A DNA stretch of 64,000 bases. Origin: Morella rubra. Lineage: Eukaryota; Streptophyta; Magnoliopsida; Fagales; Myricaceae. Location: the NCBI GenBank assembly GCA_003952965.2, contig CM025855.1:9768174-9832173 (forward strand). The letters run 5' to 3'. Both the position numbers and the translations under genes were made by a program. The notes beneath the pieces were generated by a model. It had not been told where the DNA came from and did no database searches. It worked only from the letters and a program-made list of their open reading frames with translations. This document shows, piece after piece, positions 25,038-34,042 of this stretch; the stretch's first letter is position 1, and every line of letters begins with the position of its first letter.

Positions 25038-27219
25038 CACTACAAGAGATTTGCCCTTTCGCTATGAATTTATCAGCAACGAAATTAATTTCGTAGTTAA
25101 AACTATGCTTTTGCAACATAAATATTGTTTTGTCGCTATAGACTTAATTAGCGACAATTTTATCAGCAATTACTCAATTTTGTCACTAAAGGACAATTTT
25201 AGCGACTATTTTATCAGCGACTACTTAATTTTGTCGCTAAAGACAATTTTAGCGACTACTTTATCAGCGACTATTCAATTTTGTCGCTAAAAATACTTCT
25301 TTTGCGACAAATATATATTTGTCGAGCCAAAAGTGTTATCGTGACAAAACAATTGTGTCGCTAAAATAGGTCTCAACAGGGACTGAGATTTCCAGCGTCG
25401 CGCACGCGGCCTTGCGTGCAAGATGCGAGCGACAGGCGCTGGAATTTCCAGCGCCGCGCGCACGACCTTGTGCCCGGGACGCGCGCGCAGGGGCGCTGGA
25501 ATTTCCAGCCCCCGCGTGCTATATCTTTAAGTCACGCTCACCGTGCGCGACTTAAAGATATTAATCATTCAAGGCCGCACTTGTAGTGCGGCCTTGAATG
25601 ATTTATATATTATTAATTAAATAATATTATTTTTTATTTTTTATATTTATTATGATATTAAAAAAATTAAAACATTTAATTCAAAAATATACGTAGAAAA
25701 TGGTTTCATATTTTATCCATTTTTATAATTTTTTATATTTATGAAACTATTTTCTACTTATTTTTTGAATTATATATTTTTCTGATTTTTTATAAAATTA
25801 TTTTTTGAATATCATAATAACTATAAATTAAAAGATACTATAGAAAGGTATTTTTGTTGGTTTGTCAAGTAATAATTAATTGATGTTTCTTCATCAAGCT
25901 TCCAGATACTTCCATTTACTTTGACGGCTGAGATATCTTCTCACCTCACATTTGATCTCTACCGTTGCTAGTCATTTAAACCTAACGCCTCTCATCTTCA
26001 TCACAGTACTCTTCTTCTTTTCTCTGTCTTGCACAGCGGCTATGACAACTGCACAATTCTTTCTTCTCCTCACACAGCTGCTGCGAAAACTACAAAAATC
26101 TTCATATATTCTCTTCGTTTTGTGATTTTTTTGATAGATCTATCTGCAAAATACAGCTAATACTATCTGAGATTTAACTTTTTTTTTTCTCACTCATTTT
26201 TTTTTTTGGCTTATGCAGGTGACCTGAAAGCGAATCTGAACCTTTTTTCTCTCATGGATGAAAGCAATCGCCTTAAAAGCCTCTATTTCTCCCACCTAGT
26301 CGGCATCTAACTACATAAAAATATGCGTAGTAGGTTGGTCTTGTATTTATTCTTAATACTATTTGAGTCAGTTTGTTAGAATCTAGTTGTTTTTATTTCT
26401 TTTCTGATTATTAATGATTTTTCTTTTGTAGTTTATGTATTGAATGGGACCGCACAATGTGTTTGAAGAAAGTTCGAGCTGAAAAGGAAAAGGAATGAGA
26501 GGATTAATTTACGGGGGAAGAGACCACTTTCATTAGTGAAGATATTTGGAGAAAGTTTTCAGTGCACAATGTTCTTGCTTTTTCGCTTCTGTAAAGATCT
26601 GGTTTGTTAATATTTGTAGTCTTGTATTTTGTAAAGTACTCTGTATATCAAATTCAAATTTACCATGGTTTGTTAAACCTTAGTTTGTTTGCGAATTCAA
26701 ATTCGAAGTTTACGTGGAACTTTAATCTGTTTGCGAATTCAAATTCGAAGTGTATGTGGTTGTATCTAGACACCAGCGATCCAATCTATTTTAAAGGACC
26801 ACACGCAGTTGCTATTGGAACAGTTCATCGACAGAAAAAATAGCAGCCACAAACGTCTTGCAACAACATAAAACCATGTCGTTAAAATGCAGGACCTCTA
26901 ATCATGGTCATTACCAACATTTTAGGCTCATATATGCGACGAATTAAATTTGTTGTTCTAAACTTTCTGCGACAGAAATGGAACCAGAGAGAGAGGTAAC
27001 AGCGACAGAATGGGGTGCACTCTCGCGACTTCAGTATTCGTTGCTATTACCAAGTAAAAAGCGACTGAGAGTAAAATATGTTGCTAGATACATGTAGTGA
27101 CGACGTAAAAGCGACAGGACTCCGACGGTTTTATAATTGTCACCTGTAAGTTGCAGCGACAATAAATCGAGTTTTAGCGACATCCACTAGCGCCGTTATA
27201 CACCGATTTTCTTGTAGTG
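25038..27219. mobile_element. CACTA-4a: non-autonomous CACTA element, 2.18 kb
   Basis: The ends are CACTACAAGAGATTTG (25038) and, inverted, CGATTTTCTTGTAGTG (27219). The flanking triplets are CGT and GGT, a target duplication with one change, so that part is weaker. The terminal 300 bp on each side repeat TTGTCGCTAAA, AGCGACTA and GCGACAG words, a different motif from CACTA-1 to -3. No transposase is present. The inner 25900-26930 stretch looks like a transcribed leader (pyrimidine-rich, then short frames) but resembles nothing I know. It sits in intron 1 of SABATH gene 1, only 98 bp from CACTA-2. Confidence 0.8.
25435..25603. repeat. GC-rich cluster of perfect inverted repeats inside CACTA-4a
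   Basis: Three separate hairpins lie in a row. GGCGCTGGAA-T-TTCCAGCGCC (25435-25455) recurs with one arm altered near 25492-25512. TATCTTTAAGTC pairs with GACTTAAAGATA (25522-25560). AATCATTCAAGGCCGCAC pairs perfectly with its complement across a 5-nt loop, TTGTA (25563-25603). The related element 4b has no such block. The region is much more GC-rich than its surroundings. Confidence 0.9.
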
Positions 27220-27294
27220 GGTACTGTGCGAGGTCCTTGCACCCTAAGATCCGGCATAGAAAAAGTAGTAGAATACAGGTAGAGTTGAAGAAAC

Positions 27295-27384
27295 CTGGAA
27301 CTGGGAGTTTCTGGTGTAACTGTATGGGCCGTTACCACCATTCATCCGATAGGATTCTGCCACTGTGTGTGTATTGCTGCTCAT
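27295..27384 (-). pseudogene. Exon 1 of SABATH gene 1 (30 codons)
   Basis: This short exon encodes an N terminus of the SABATH type, with MNGGNGPYSYTRNSQFQ at its end; the final Gln corresponds to the substrate-carboxylate-binding Gln near residue 25 of salicylate methyltransferases. It starts at an ATG (27382-27384) and ends exactly at CAG followed by donor GTTTCTT at 27294, in the same phase as the exon 2 acceptor at 19081. Intron 1 is thus 8.2 kb, nearly all of it the insertions CACTA-2 and CACTA-4a. It shares the Gly-Gly-x-Gly-x-Tyr-Ser-Tyr pattern with exon 1 of gene 2 but is shorter. Confidence 0.88.
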
Positions 27385-27492
27385 CTTCAACCTCTGGAAG
27401 TTTTTCTCTCTGAACTATCCTTTTCAAGTTTTTGCAGGCCGCGAGTGAGAGCATATATGCAGCCGGTATATTTTCTAATCCTTCTGCGGCCT

Positions 27493-27505
27493 CCTAAATA
27501 TAGGG
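27493..27505 (-). promoter_or_regulatory. Candidate TATA box of SABATH gene 1
   Basis: The minus strand reads CCCTATATTTAGG about 115 bp upstream of the exon 1 ATG, a plausible plant TATA position for a gene with a leader of roughly 80 nt. AT-rich matches are common, so this is a positional guess. Confidence 0.3.
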
Positions 27506-27662
27506 ACTTTCTCCAAAGGTACTAAGGGATTTTCTTTGAGTCTTTGGAACGTGAGCTTTACAAATTGCTCTTTTCTTTGCATTATCCTCCTCAGATTTGT
27601 GGGCTACCCTGTGATACTGACGCAATCTGACCATTTCATATAGTTTATAAGACCTCGCCATC

Positions 27663-28493
27663 AATATTGATCGCTATTTCTATTGGCGCATCAAGTGATT
27701 TCTGTGTAAGCTAACAAGATATTAAAAAAAGAAAAATTACTAAAATTAAGAAATTGCCAAATAAACTTTTACGTGGTGTTTGGAAATAAAATTTTGTTAA
27801 AATTTTAGGTAAAATTTTAGTAGTTGGTGAAAAAGTGATGAGAGAGAAAAAAAAATTGGCCAAAACGAAACGGGTAAAATTTTAGTAGTTAGTAAAAAAG
27901 TGAAGAAAGACAATGACATCGTGCATGTCTCGATGCGTTTTGGTTATTGTAAATTAAAACGAAGCAGGAACTAATAATTGGATGACATGATAATGTTGCA
28001 GAAAAAAATATGGACATAAATATTGAGTCATAATTAAATGATGAATCGCCATCTACAACAATAGGATTCAATGATTTATTGGGCCGGAATGCTAATATAA
28101 TCCAATGTTGACTAGCCATCTATCTCAGCTCATCTCTGATTAATTCAAAAATAATAATAATAAAGAAAATTTCCCTCGAAGTGGGCTAGTTGTCACTTTC
28201 TCCATTTGCTGCATTTCTTCTCTTTAATTTAACACGGCAAGCTACATCCCAATGAGGTCATTATGTTGTCATGCATCTGGAAATTCATCCTCAAACTTTC
28301 GCCGGTATTCGTGGTGAGTGTTAGAGCCTAATGCTTATGAATGTTGGCATTATAGCTCCGTCGTCTCAATTTTGATTTGTAAGAAATGTTGTCTTCGATG
28401 GATTAATTAAGTGCAGCTGATTATTTAGAGAGAGCTAAAAAAGTGAAGAATTACGGAATTCTAAGAGTTGTTGAATAGGTTTCAATAGAATTG
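27663..28493. repeat. Direct duplication, copy A (upstream of SABATH gene 1)
   Basis: Starts AATATTGATCGCTATTTC and runs to CAGTAGAATTGTGC-type sequence, matching 31713-32510 in the same orientation at high identity by eye. Shared landmarks include GGCGCATCAAG, GGGCCGGAATGCTAATATAA and TCATGCATCTGGAAATTC. Copy A has an extra insert of about 130 bp (27774-27905) and lacks about 105 bp found in copy B. No coding sequence was recognised. Confidence 0.85.
27774..27905. mobile_element. Small MITE-like insert in duplication copy A
   Basis: This block, with GTGTTTGGAAATAAAATTTT at its left end and repeated AAAATTTTAG words, is missing at the matching place in copy B (31825), so it behaves as an insertion. 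Its end resembles the MITE at 43698-43901 (GTGTTTGTTTGTAAAATTTT). The right boundary is uncertain, and no clean target duplication was found. Confidence 0.5.
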
Positions 28494-28530
28494 TGCGTAA
28501 GATTTTACCGTCAGTCAAGCCTTGACATGG

Positions 28531-30721
28531 TGATACCGGGGTTAACCGTGGAAAAGCATGGGACACCTCGTGAGTACTACGGAGTAGTTGGAATGAGAGA
28601 AATGGACACCTCAGGAATAATAATGAAACTTTGGGATAGTAAGGATAATTCGGGGGCTCAAGTTGTGTAAACACTCAAACCTATATTTTTTCTATTACGA
28701 GAGAAAGATTTAAATAGTAAAGCTTGGAACAACCTTCAAAGCACGAGAAAATGAGAGATACAACTTTCAAAATATTAATTTAGACTTAGGAAATATAAAA
28801 GACTCTTAGGAAAATCAAAAGACACATTGAAAATCCAAAAGAACAAGCTAAAAATAGCAAACTCGTACAAAATTTGCTAGACCTCTGAATTAACTGTGAT
28901 CACCTTTGAGTAATTTAACTATAACTTTGTCTAGGAAACTCCAAAGTGTACGCTGTATAATGTATTGGAAACTAGACTTGTAGAGATTTCTAAAAAAATA
29001 TAAATCAAATCAAGACTCTTCATAAATCATTTCAGACATTAATTTCAATCTCGATCTTTTGTGCTGAACACACATATGTCATGCTCCCTCGGATGGAAAA
29101 GACTTGACCTTAAGGCTTGCACTTCATATTCTTCTTCATGATATGGGGAAGCATTAGAGACATTAAAGGTTGTTGAAATTCAATATTCCCCTCGAAGTTC
29201 AATCTTACACGCATTATCTATTGGCTTTTGTTCACAATCGATATTTTGATGATTTCAATAAATGGATTAAGTTTACAAAATGGACATCTTCAAAGACAAA
29301 GATATTTTATCAAAGAGCCAAAGACAAGAAGATTGAAGATCAAGAAGATGCAAGGAGCTCAAAAGTGAAGATTCAAGACCATAGGGTATAACCTTGTAAC
29401 TCTTAGTTTCACTTTTGACAAGGATTTGAATCACACACTTGCATATCTTTCAAAACGTGCATAAACCATTTTACCTCTTGTTTGGAAGATCAAAATATTT
29501 TTAATGGTTTCAAAACATCCCAATCAACTCCCAAACCTTTTATATACTTATGAGAAGTTAGCCTTTAAAATTGGATGTTTTAAAGTAGCCAAAATCGTGG
29601 TTTTAAATTAACCGGATCATGTGCTTAAGTTAAAGAGGCCGACCGACTAGTAAAGCAGTTGACCCGCCTTCGACCGCTTGGTGTAGCGGTCGACCGGTCT
29701 ATATTTTGAAATAGATCCATTGAAGCTCTGACAATGTAACTATTAGGAAACAGTAACCCTGAAGTGGTCGACCAGTGCATAAAACGGTCAACCGATATAA
29801 TGGTAATATTCCTAACGGCTAGTTTTCTTATGTGGCCTATATAAAGACCTTCCTATTGTCTCTAAGCAAGAGAGAACGACCACATATCCTTTTACATAGC
29901 TTGAGAAATATCTTAAACCTTCTTATTCCATATTTCTCATATCATTCACACAAATTACACTTTCTTATCCTTGTCATTGTGTGAATCAAAGAGATAGAGC
30001 TTTCCATTTTTATATCCACTCTTTGAGAGAGTTTATTCTTGTAATCTTCCTATCCATAAGAGGTGATTCCTTTAGTGAGGTTGTTCACTAAAGAAGAAGC
30101 TTAGAGAGGGTATATCTCAAGGTTGGTTGGGTTGTGAGTGTTGAGCCCAGGAAAACACTTGTATTGTTCTCTAGCACCCGGAAGCTAGTGTGTACACTAT
30201 TTGGAAGATAGTAAAAAAACCTCAAGGCTCGGTAAAGGAGCTTGAGGGGTGGATGTAGGCGGGTTTGCCGAACCACCTAAAAATCTCATGTTTGCTTCTC
30301 TAAACCTTACTCTTTAACATTTAGCACTTATTTACTTATCGCATCAATACTTGTTTAAATACTTGTGCTAAATTATTCTTTACTTTGCAAACACGTTTTT
30401 GGAGGTTAAAAGCAAAAAAATTTGGAAACCCAATTCACCTCCCTCTTGGGTTGCCTTAATCCTTGGACTTACATTATCACCAATGCATTGAAGCACCTTG
30501 AATGGACCATCGGCTTTAAGCTTGAGCTTAGCTTGCTTCTTGTACTTCTCAGTTTGTTTGAGAATCCAGTCTCGAACTTGTTCGTGCAACTTCTTAATGT
30601 TCTTCACTCTCTCCTCAGCATCACCACTAAAATGATTAGTAGTAGGAAGTGGAGCCAAATCCAAACGACTAATAGGATTCTGACCATAGACAATTTCAAA
30701 GAGACTATATCCCACTTTACT
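28531..30721 (-). mobile_element. Gypsy-2: truncated Ty3/gypsy copy with nested solo LTR
   Basis: From the low end: an LTR copy (28531-29047, starting TGATACCGGGGTTAACC and ending ATTTCA); the end of pol (29048-29218); a copia solo LTR insertion (29219-30473); then more pol (30474-30715) in which the minus strand reads GYSLFEIVYGQNPISRLDLA and KADGPFKVLQCIGDN, the C-terminal part of integrase. An in-frame loss between KYKKQA and KLKADG removes residues still present in Gypsy-1. Homology ends abruptly at about 30721, where CACTA-5 sequence starts. Its LTR is 517 bp against 792 bp in Gypsy-1, so it is internally shortened. Confidence 0.85.
29219..30473 (+). mobile_element. Solo LTR of a Ty1/copia-like element, 1255 bp
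   Basis: It splits gypsy pol sequence that is continuous in Gypsy-1 (34206). The 5 bp TTATC is present on both sides (29214-29218 and 30474-30478), as expected for an LTR retroelement insertion. The ends are TATTGGC (TG changed to TA) and CTTACA. Inside are a TATA box, CCTATATAAAG (29836), and the CAATTCACCTCCCTCTTGGG type of 3' end common in copia LTRs. No internal genes remain, so recombination between LTRs is the likely origin. Confidence 0.8.
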
Positions 30722-31574
30722 GAATAGTCATAAACTGTTTAGACAGATACTACATAATGTATAGTTGCGATCGTACCATCCGAATGACAAATATAATCGT
30801 TATAGCATTAAATACTAAATGTTTGTAACATGTTGGATAATTTGTCTAAACAGTACGTAGACAAATGCAGAGTTCAGATACCGTACGAATGGCTTCATAA
30901 AGCATCTGAATGGGTATCTCCTAAATGGATCGTTGAGATTTACCGTCCGAACAGTCTGGGCTAACATTCCACGTAGTCCGAATGGTTACGCATACAGACA
31001 CTTTCCGCATGCAACTTCTAGGTGCTCGCGACTGTTCGTGTTCCGTCTGAACTCTAAGGCTCACCGTTCGAATGGGTATAATGAATGCTATGGTTGAACG
31101 TTGCTTTCCAATGTCCGAACATAGTTCCTTCTTTGGGACGGAACGATGCCATGTGCAAAAAAGAAAATAGTTCGTTCGAATGAAATTGTTCTTGCGTCCA
31201 AACGGTATCCCACTTTTGGGACGTAACGTCACCGTGACTCCAAAAATAACAACGTCTTTAGAACGCTGTATTAATGTTCGTTTGAAGGGTAATGTCGAGA
31301 TGGACAAAACCGTCCCAAAAGTTCTAATCTTTTGGGGATAGAAATTTTCGTTGCAAAAAATACGGATATTTTTAGGGACGAGGAAATCAGTCCCAAATCA
31401 AGATTTTATTTGGGACTAAAATTTTTGTCCCAAAAATCTATTTTTTGTCCTAAAAAATAGATTAGCCATATCTTTTGGTGCGGATATTTCAATCCATCCT
31501 GAGAGAGTACTTTTGGGGAGGGATTTTATGGTGTCCAAAAAAATCCGTTCCAAGGGCTCAAATTTTTTGTAATG
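30722..31574. mobile_element. CACTA-5 terminal fragment
   Basis: The right tip is TTTTTTGTAATG (31574), one base from the CACTA end TTGTAGTG. Next to it lie repeated GGGACTAAAA and TTTTGTCCCAAAA words (31310-31560). Further in are CCGTCCGAACAG (30945), CCGTTCGAATGG (31063), GTCCGAAC (31115) and CGTCCAAACGG (31196), the same dispersed motif as in CACTA-1 to -3. The left end has no terminal repeat and abuts broken gypsy sequence, so the piece is truncated. Confidence 0.6.
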
Positions 31575-31712
31575 CTAGTTTTGATACCATAAAGAATTTT
31601 AAAAGATGAGATTTGAATAGAATTGCTTAGTGAGAATTTCGCCCTCGGAGCTTGTTTGATTTCTCATTGATTTTAATAGAGATATATATTGCAAACCTAA
31701 ACGAGGAACGAA

Positions 31713-32510
31713 AATATTGATCGCTATTTCTATTGGCGCATCAAGAGATTTCTGTGTGAGCTAACAAGAGATTAAAAAAAGAAAAATTATTAAAATTAAG
31801 GAATTGCCAAATAAACTTTATTCGTGCATGTCTCGATGCGTCATGGTTATTGTAAATTAAAACGAAGCAGGAACTAATAATTGGATGAGATGATAATGTT
31901 GCAGAAAAAATATGGACGTAATTGTGTGATAATTAAATGATGAATCGCCATCTGCAACAATAGGATTTAATGATTTATTGGGCCGGAATGCTAATATAAT
32001 CCAATGACTTAAGCTCATCATTTTGAAATGCCACACGAAATATATATGTACAGAAATTAATATCTATATAGTCCCTTTTGTGGGCGGCGGGTATAAGCTG
32101 GCAGCCAATGTTGACTAGCGATCTAGCTCAGCTCATATCTGATTAATTCAAAAATAATAATAATAAGAAAAAATTCTCCTCGAAGGAGCAGTTGGCCGCA
32201 TCTGAGGGCTAGTTGTCACTTTCCCCATTTGCTGCAATTCTTCTCTTTAATTTAACACGGCCAATGAGAGCACTATGTTGTCATGCATCTGGAAATTCAT
32301 CCTCAAACTTTCACCGGTATTCGTGGAGAGTGTTAGAGCTAATGCTTATAAAAGTTGGCATTTTAGCTCCGTCGTCTCAATTTTAATGTGTAAGAAATGT
32401 TGTCTTCAATGGATTAATCAAGGGCAGTTGATTATTTATGGAGTACTAAACAAGTGAAAGAATAATGGAATTCCAAGAGTTTTTGAAGTGGTTTCAGTAG
32501 AATTGTGCTC
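31713..32510. repeat. Direct duplication, copy B
   Basis: Second copy of 27663-28493, about 4.05 kb away. It keeps a block at about 32008-32106 missing in copy A. That block is bounded by CCAATG on both sides, which fits a microhomology deletion in copy A. It lies between two CACTA-5 pieces, which suggests a rearrangement rather than simple unequal crossing-over. Confidence 0.85.
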
Positions 32511-32599
32511 GCATTATAGTACAAGATAAACAAAAAGAAACAACTATGGGTCTCAACAGACCATGCTTGTAAAATCATGACTACAACAAACTTGATTTT

Positions 32600-33250
32600 T
32601 TGGAGATCGATTTTCAATTTTGTCCCGAAAAAGATAGAAAGTTCTATTTTTAGAACGGAAATTCAAACTGTCCCAATGTTCTGTTTAAGTATTATCATTT
32701 GAAGGTTTTTGCGCAACCATTCAACAAGGTTCTGCTCGATGATTAAGATTTCCATTTCATGTTTTCAATATCTGTTCGAAACTCTGTATAGTATCGTTCA
32801 AACAATTTTATTTATTTTCATTCGATGCTGTTATAACCCGTTCAATGGTTTTTTTTTTCTTTTACATTTTTTTGGCAGATTAAGTGAATATGCCGAAGTG
32901 TTCTAGATCAGCTGTTTCTTCCAGGCTCCTCTATAGGAAGCAATGACTATGGAGCAGCAGAGGACACTTATGTTTTGGCGCCAATTGATGGTCGAGAGGG
33001 TCATTTGCACCATGAACTTATGAAACTTCAATTTTGAGGGCCTCACTGTCCACTAGATCATCATCCCCCAAGGCTGGGAGCGCATGCTCTCTTGGATTGG
33101 TGAGCCATACAAACTCATGGTCCAAGAGTTCTACGCAGCATTGATAGATATTAATATTGAGGTTGATGAGTGGGAGTCATCATCCAGGGAGTTCAGGTAA
33201 AGATTTCCCCTGACTGGGCATGCAGAGGTGAACACACTCTGGCTACATTA
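32600..33250 (+). pseudogene. CACTA ORF2 fragment, cut by gypsy LTR
   Basis: From an ATG at 32889 the frame reads MPKCSRSAVSSRLLYRKQ and is then broken by stops. Near 33115-33240 LMVQEFYAALIDINIEVDEW and FPLTGHAEVNTLWLH match the ORF2 landmark LVQEFYSVLLAVEDID of CACTA-2. The leader (32618-32890) has TTTTGTCCCGAAAAAG and GTTCGAAAC words like the CACTA-5 terminus at 31574, so the two are probably parts of one element. The sequence stops exactly at the LTR of Gypsy-1 (33251). Confidence 0.65.
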
Positions 33251-34042
33251 TGATACCGGGGTTAACCAAGAAAAGCATGGGACACCTTAGGAGCACCTCA
33301 GGATGGTTGGAATGAGAGAAATGGACACCTCAAAAATAGTAATGGGGACCTCAAGAAGTGATAACCCAGGATAGGTAGACACCTCGGGATAGTAATGAGA
33401 CGTCGGGATAATGTATGGGTATCTCGGGATGTTTGTGGGACGTCGGGAAAACACTCAGAAACACATTCTAACTCACACACTCGGATAGATAAGCTCACCA
33501 CCCAAGTAGAACACAAAGGGATACAGAAATCACCACCCAATGTAATCCAACACGGGATACAGAGCAAGAAACTCGCCACCTATCGGAATCCACTGAAGGA
33601 TAAGAGTTTGTAGAAGAAATCCTTCTTCAAAGTAGCCTAAGGCTCAAGTTGTATAAACACTCAAAATCTTTGTCCCTTTTCCACTACTAGATAGGGGTTT
33701 AAATAGTCAAGCTTGGAACAACCCTCCAAGCATGAGTAAATGAGAAATACATCTTCCAAAATATTAATTAAGACTTAGGAAATATAAACGACTCTTAGGG
33801 AAATGAAAAGACACTTTGAAAATCCAAAAGAACAATCTAAAATTAGAAAACTCGTCCAAAATTCACTAGACCTCGGAATTAGCTGCCAGCCTGACCTCCT
33901 TGGAGTAATTTAACCATAACTTCGTCTAGAAAACTCCAAATTGTACGTCGTTTGATGCGTTGGAAACTAGACTCGTAGAGATTTCTAACAAGTCATAACT
34001 CGAACAGAAAACTTTCGTAAATCATTCTAGAATTTAATTTCA
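33251..34042 (-). repeat. 3' LTR of Gypsy-1, 792 bp
   Basis: Bounded on the plus strand by TGATACCGGGGTTAACC (33251) and AATTTAATTTCA (34042), next to the polypurine tract AAAAGGTGGAGA of the minus strand. It matches 37423-37685 and 28531-29047. It contains several ACACCTCAGGATAG-like tandem units (33280-33400) and TATTTAAAC, a possible TATA box, near 33700. Confidence 0.85.

Larger units (their letters stand above)
6238..27384 (-). pseudogene. SABATH carboxyl methyltransferase gene 1, broken (three exons)
   Basis: SABATH enzymes transfer methyl from S-adenosylmethionine to carboxyl groups of small acids (salicylate, jasmonate, loganate, farnesoate and others). Exon 1 is 27295-27384. Exon 2 starts at 19080 after a CAG acceptor, is cut by CACTA-1 at 18485, resumes at 6807 and ends at 6744 with donor GTGAGT. 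Exon 3 is 6580-6238. Damage seen: an 11.7 kb insertion; frameshifts near 19040, near 6790 and in the A run near 6310; and the exon 3 acceptor, where CTG stands in place of CAG at 6581-6583. The SAM motif reads TDMGYSVGPNT instead of ADLGC-type, and the substrate-pocket His-Trp of SSYALHW is Gln-Phe here. About 362 codons before decay, normal for the family. The substrate cannot be told. Confidence 0.93.

Noticed and set aside
30838-31307. Arg/Ser-rich minus-strand frame of 128 codons at 30921-31307
   Set aside because: It lies across CACTA-5 dispersed motifs, with no resemblance to known proteins and no homologue in the other elements.
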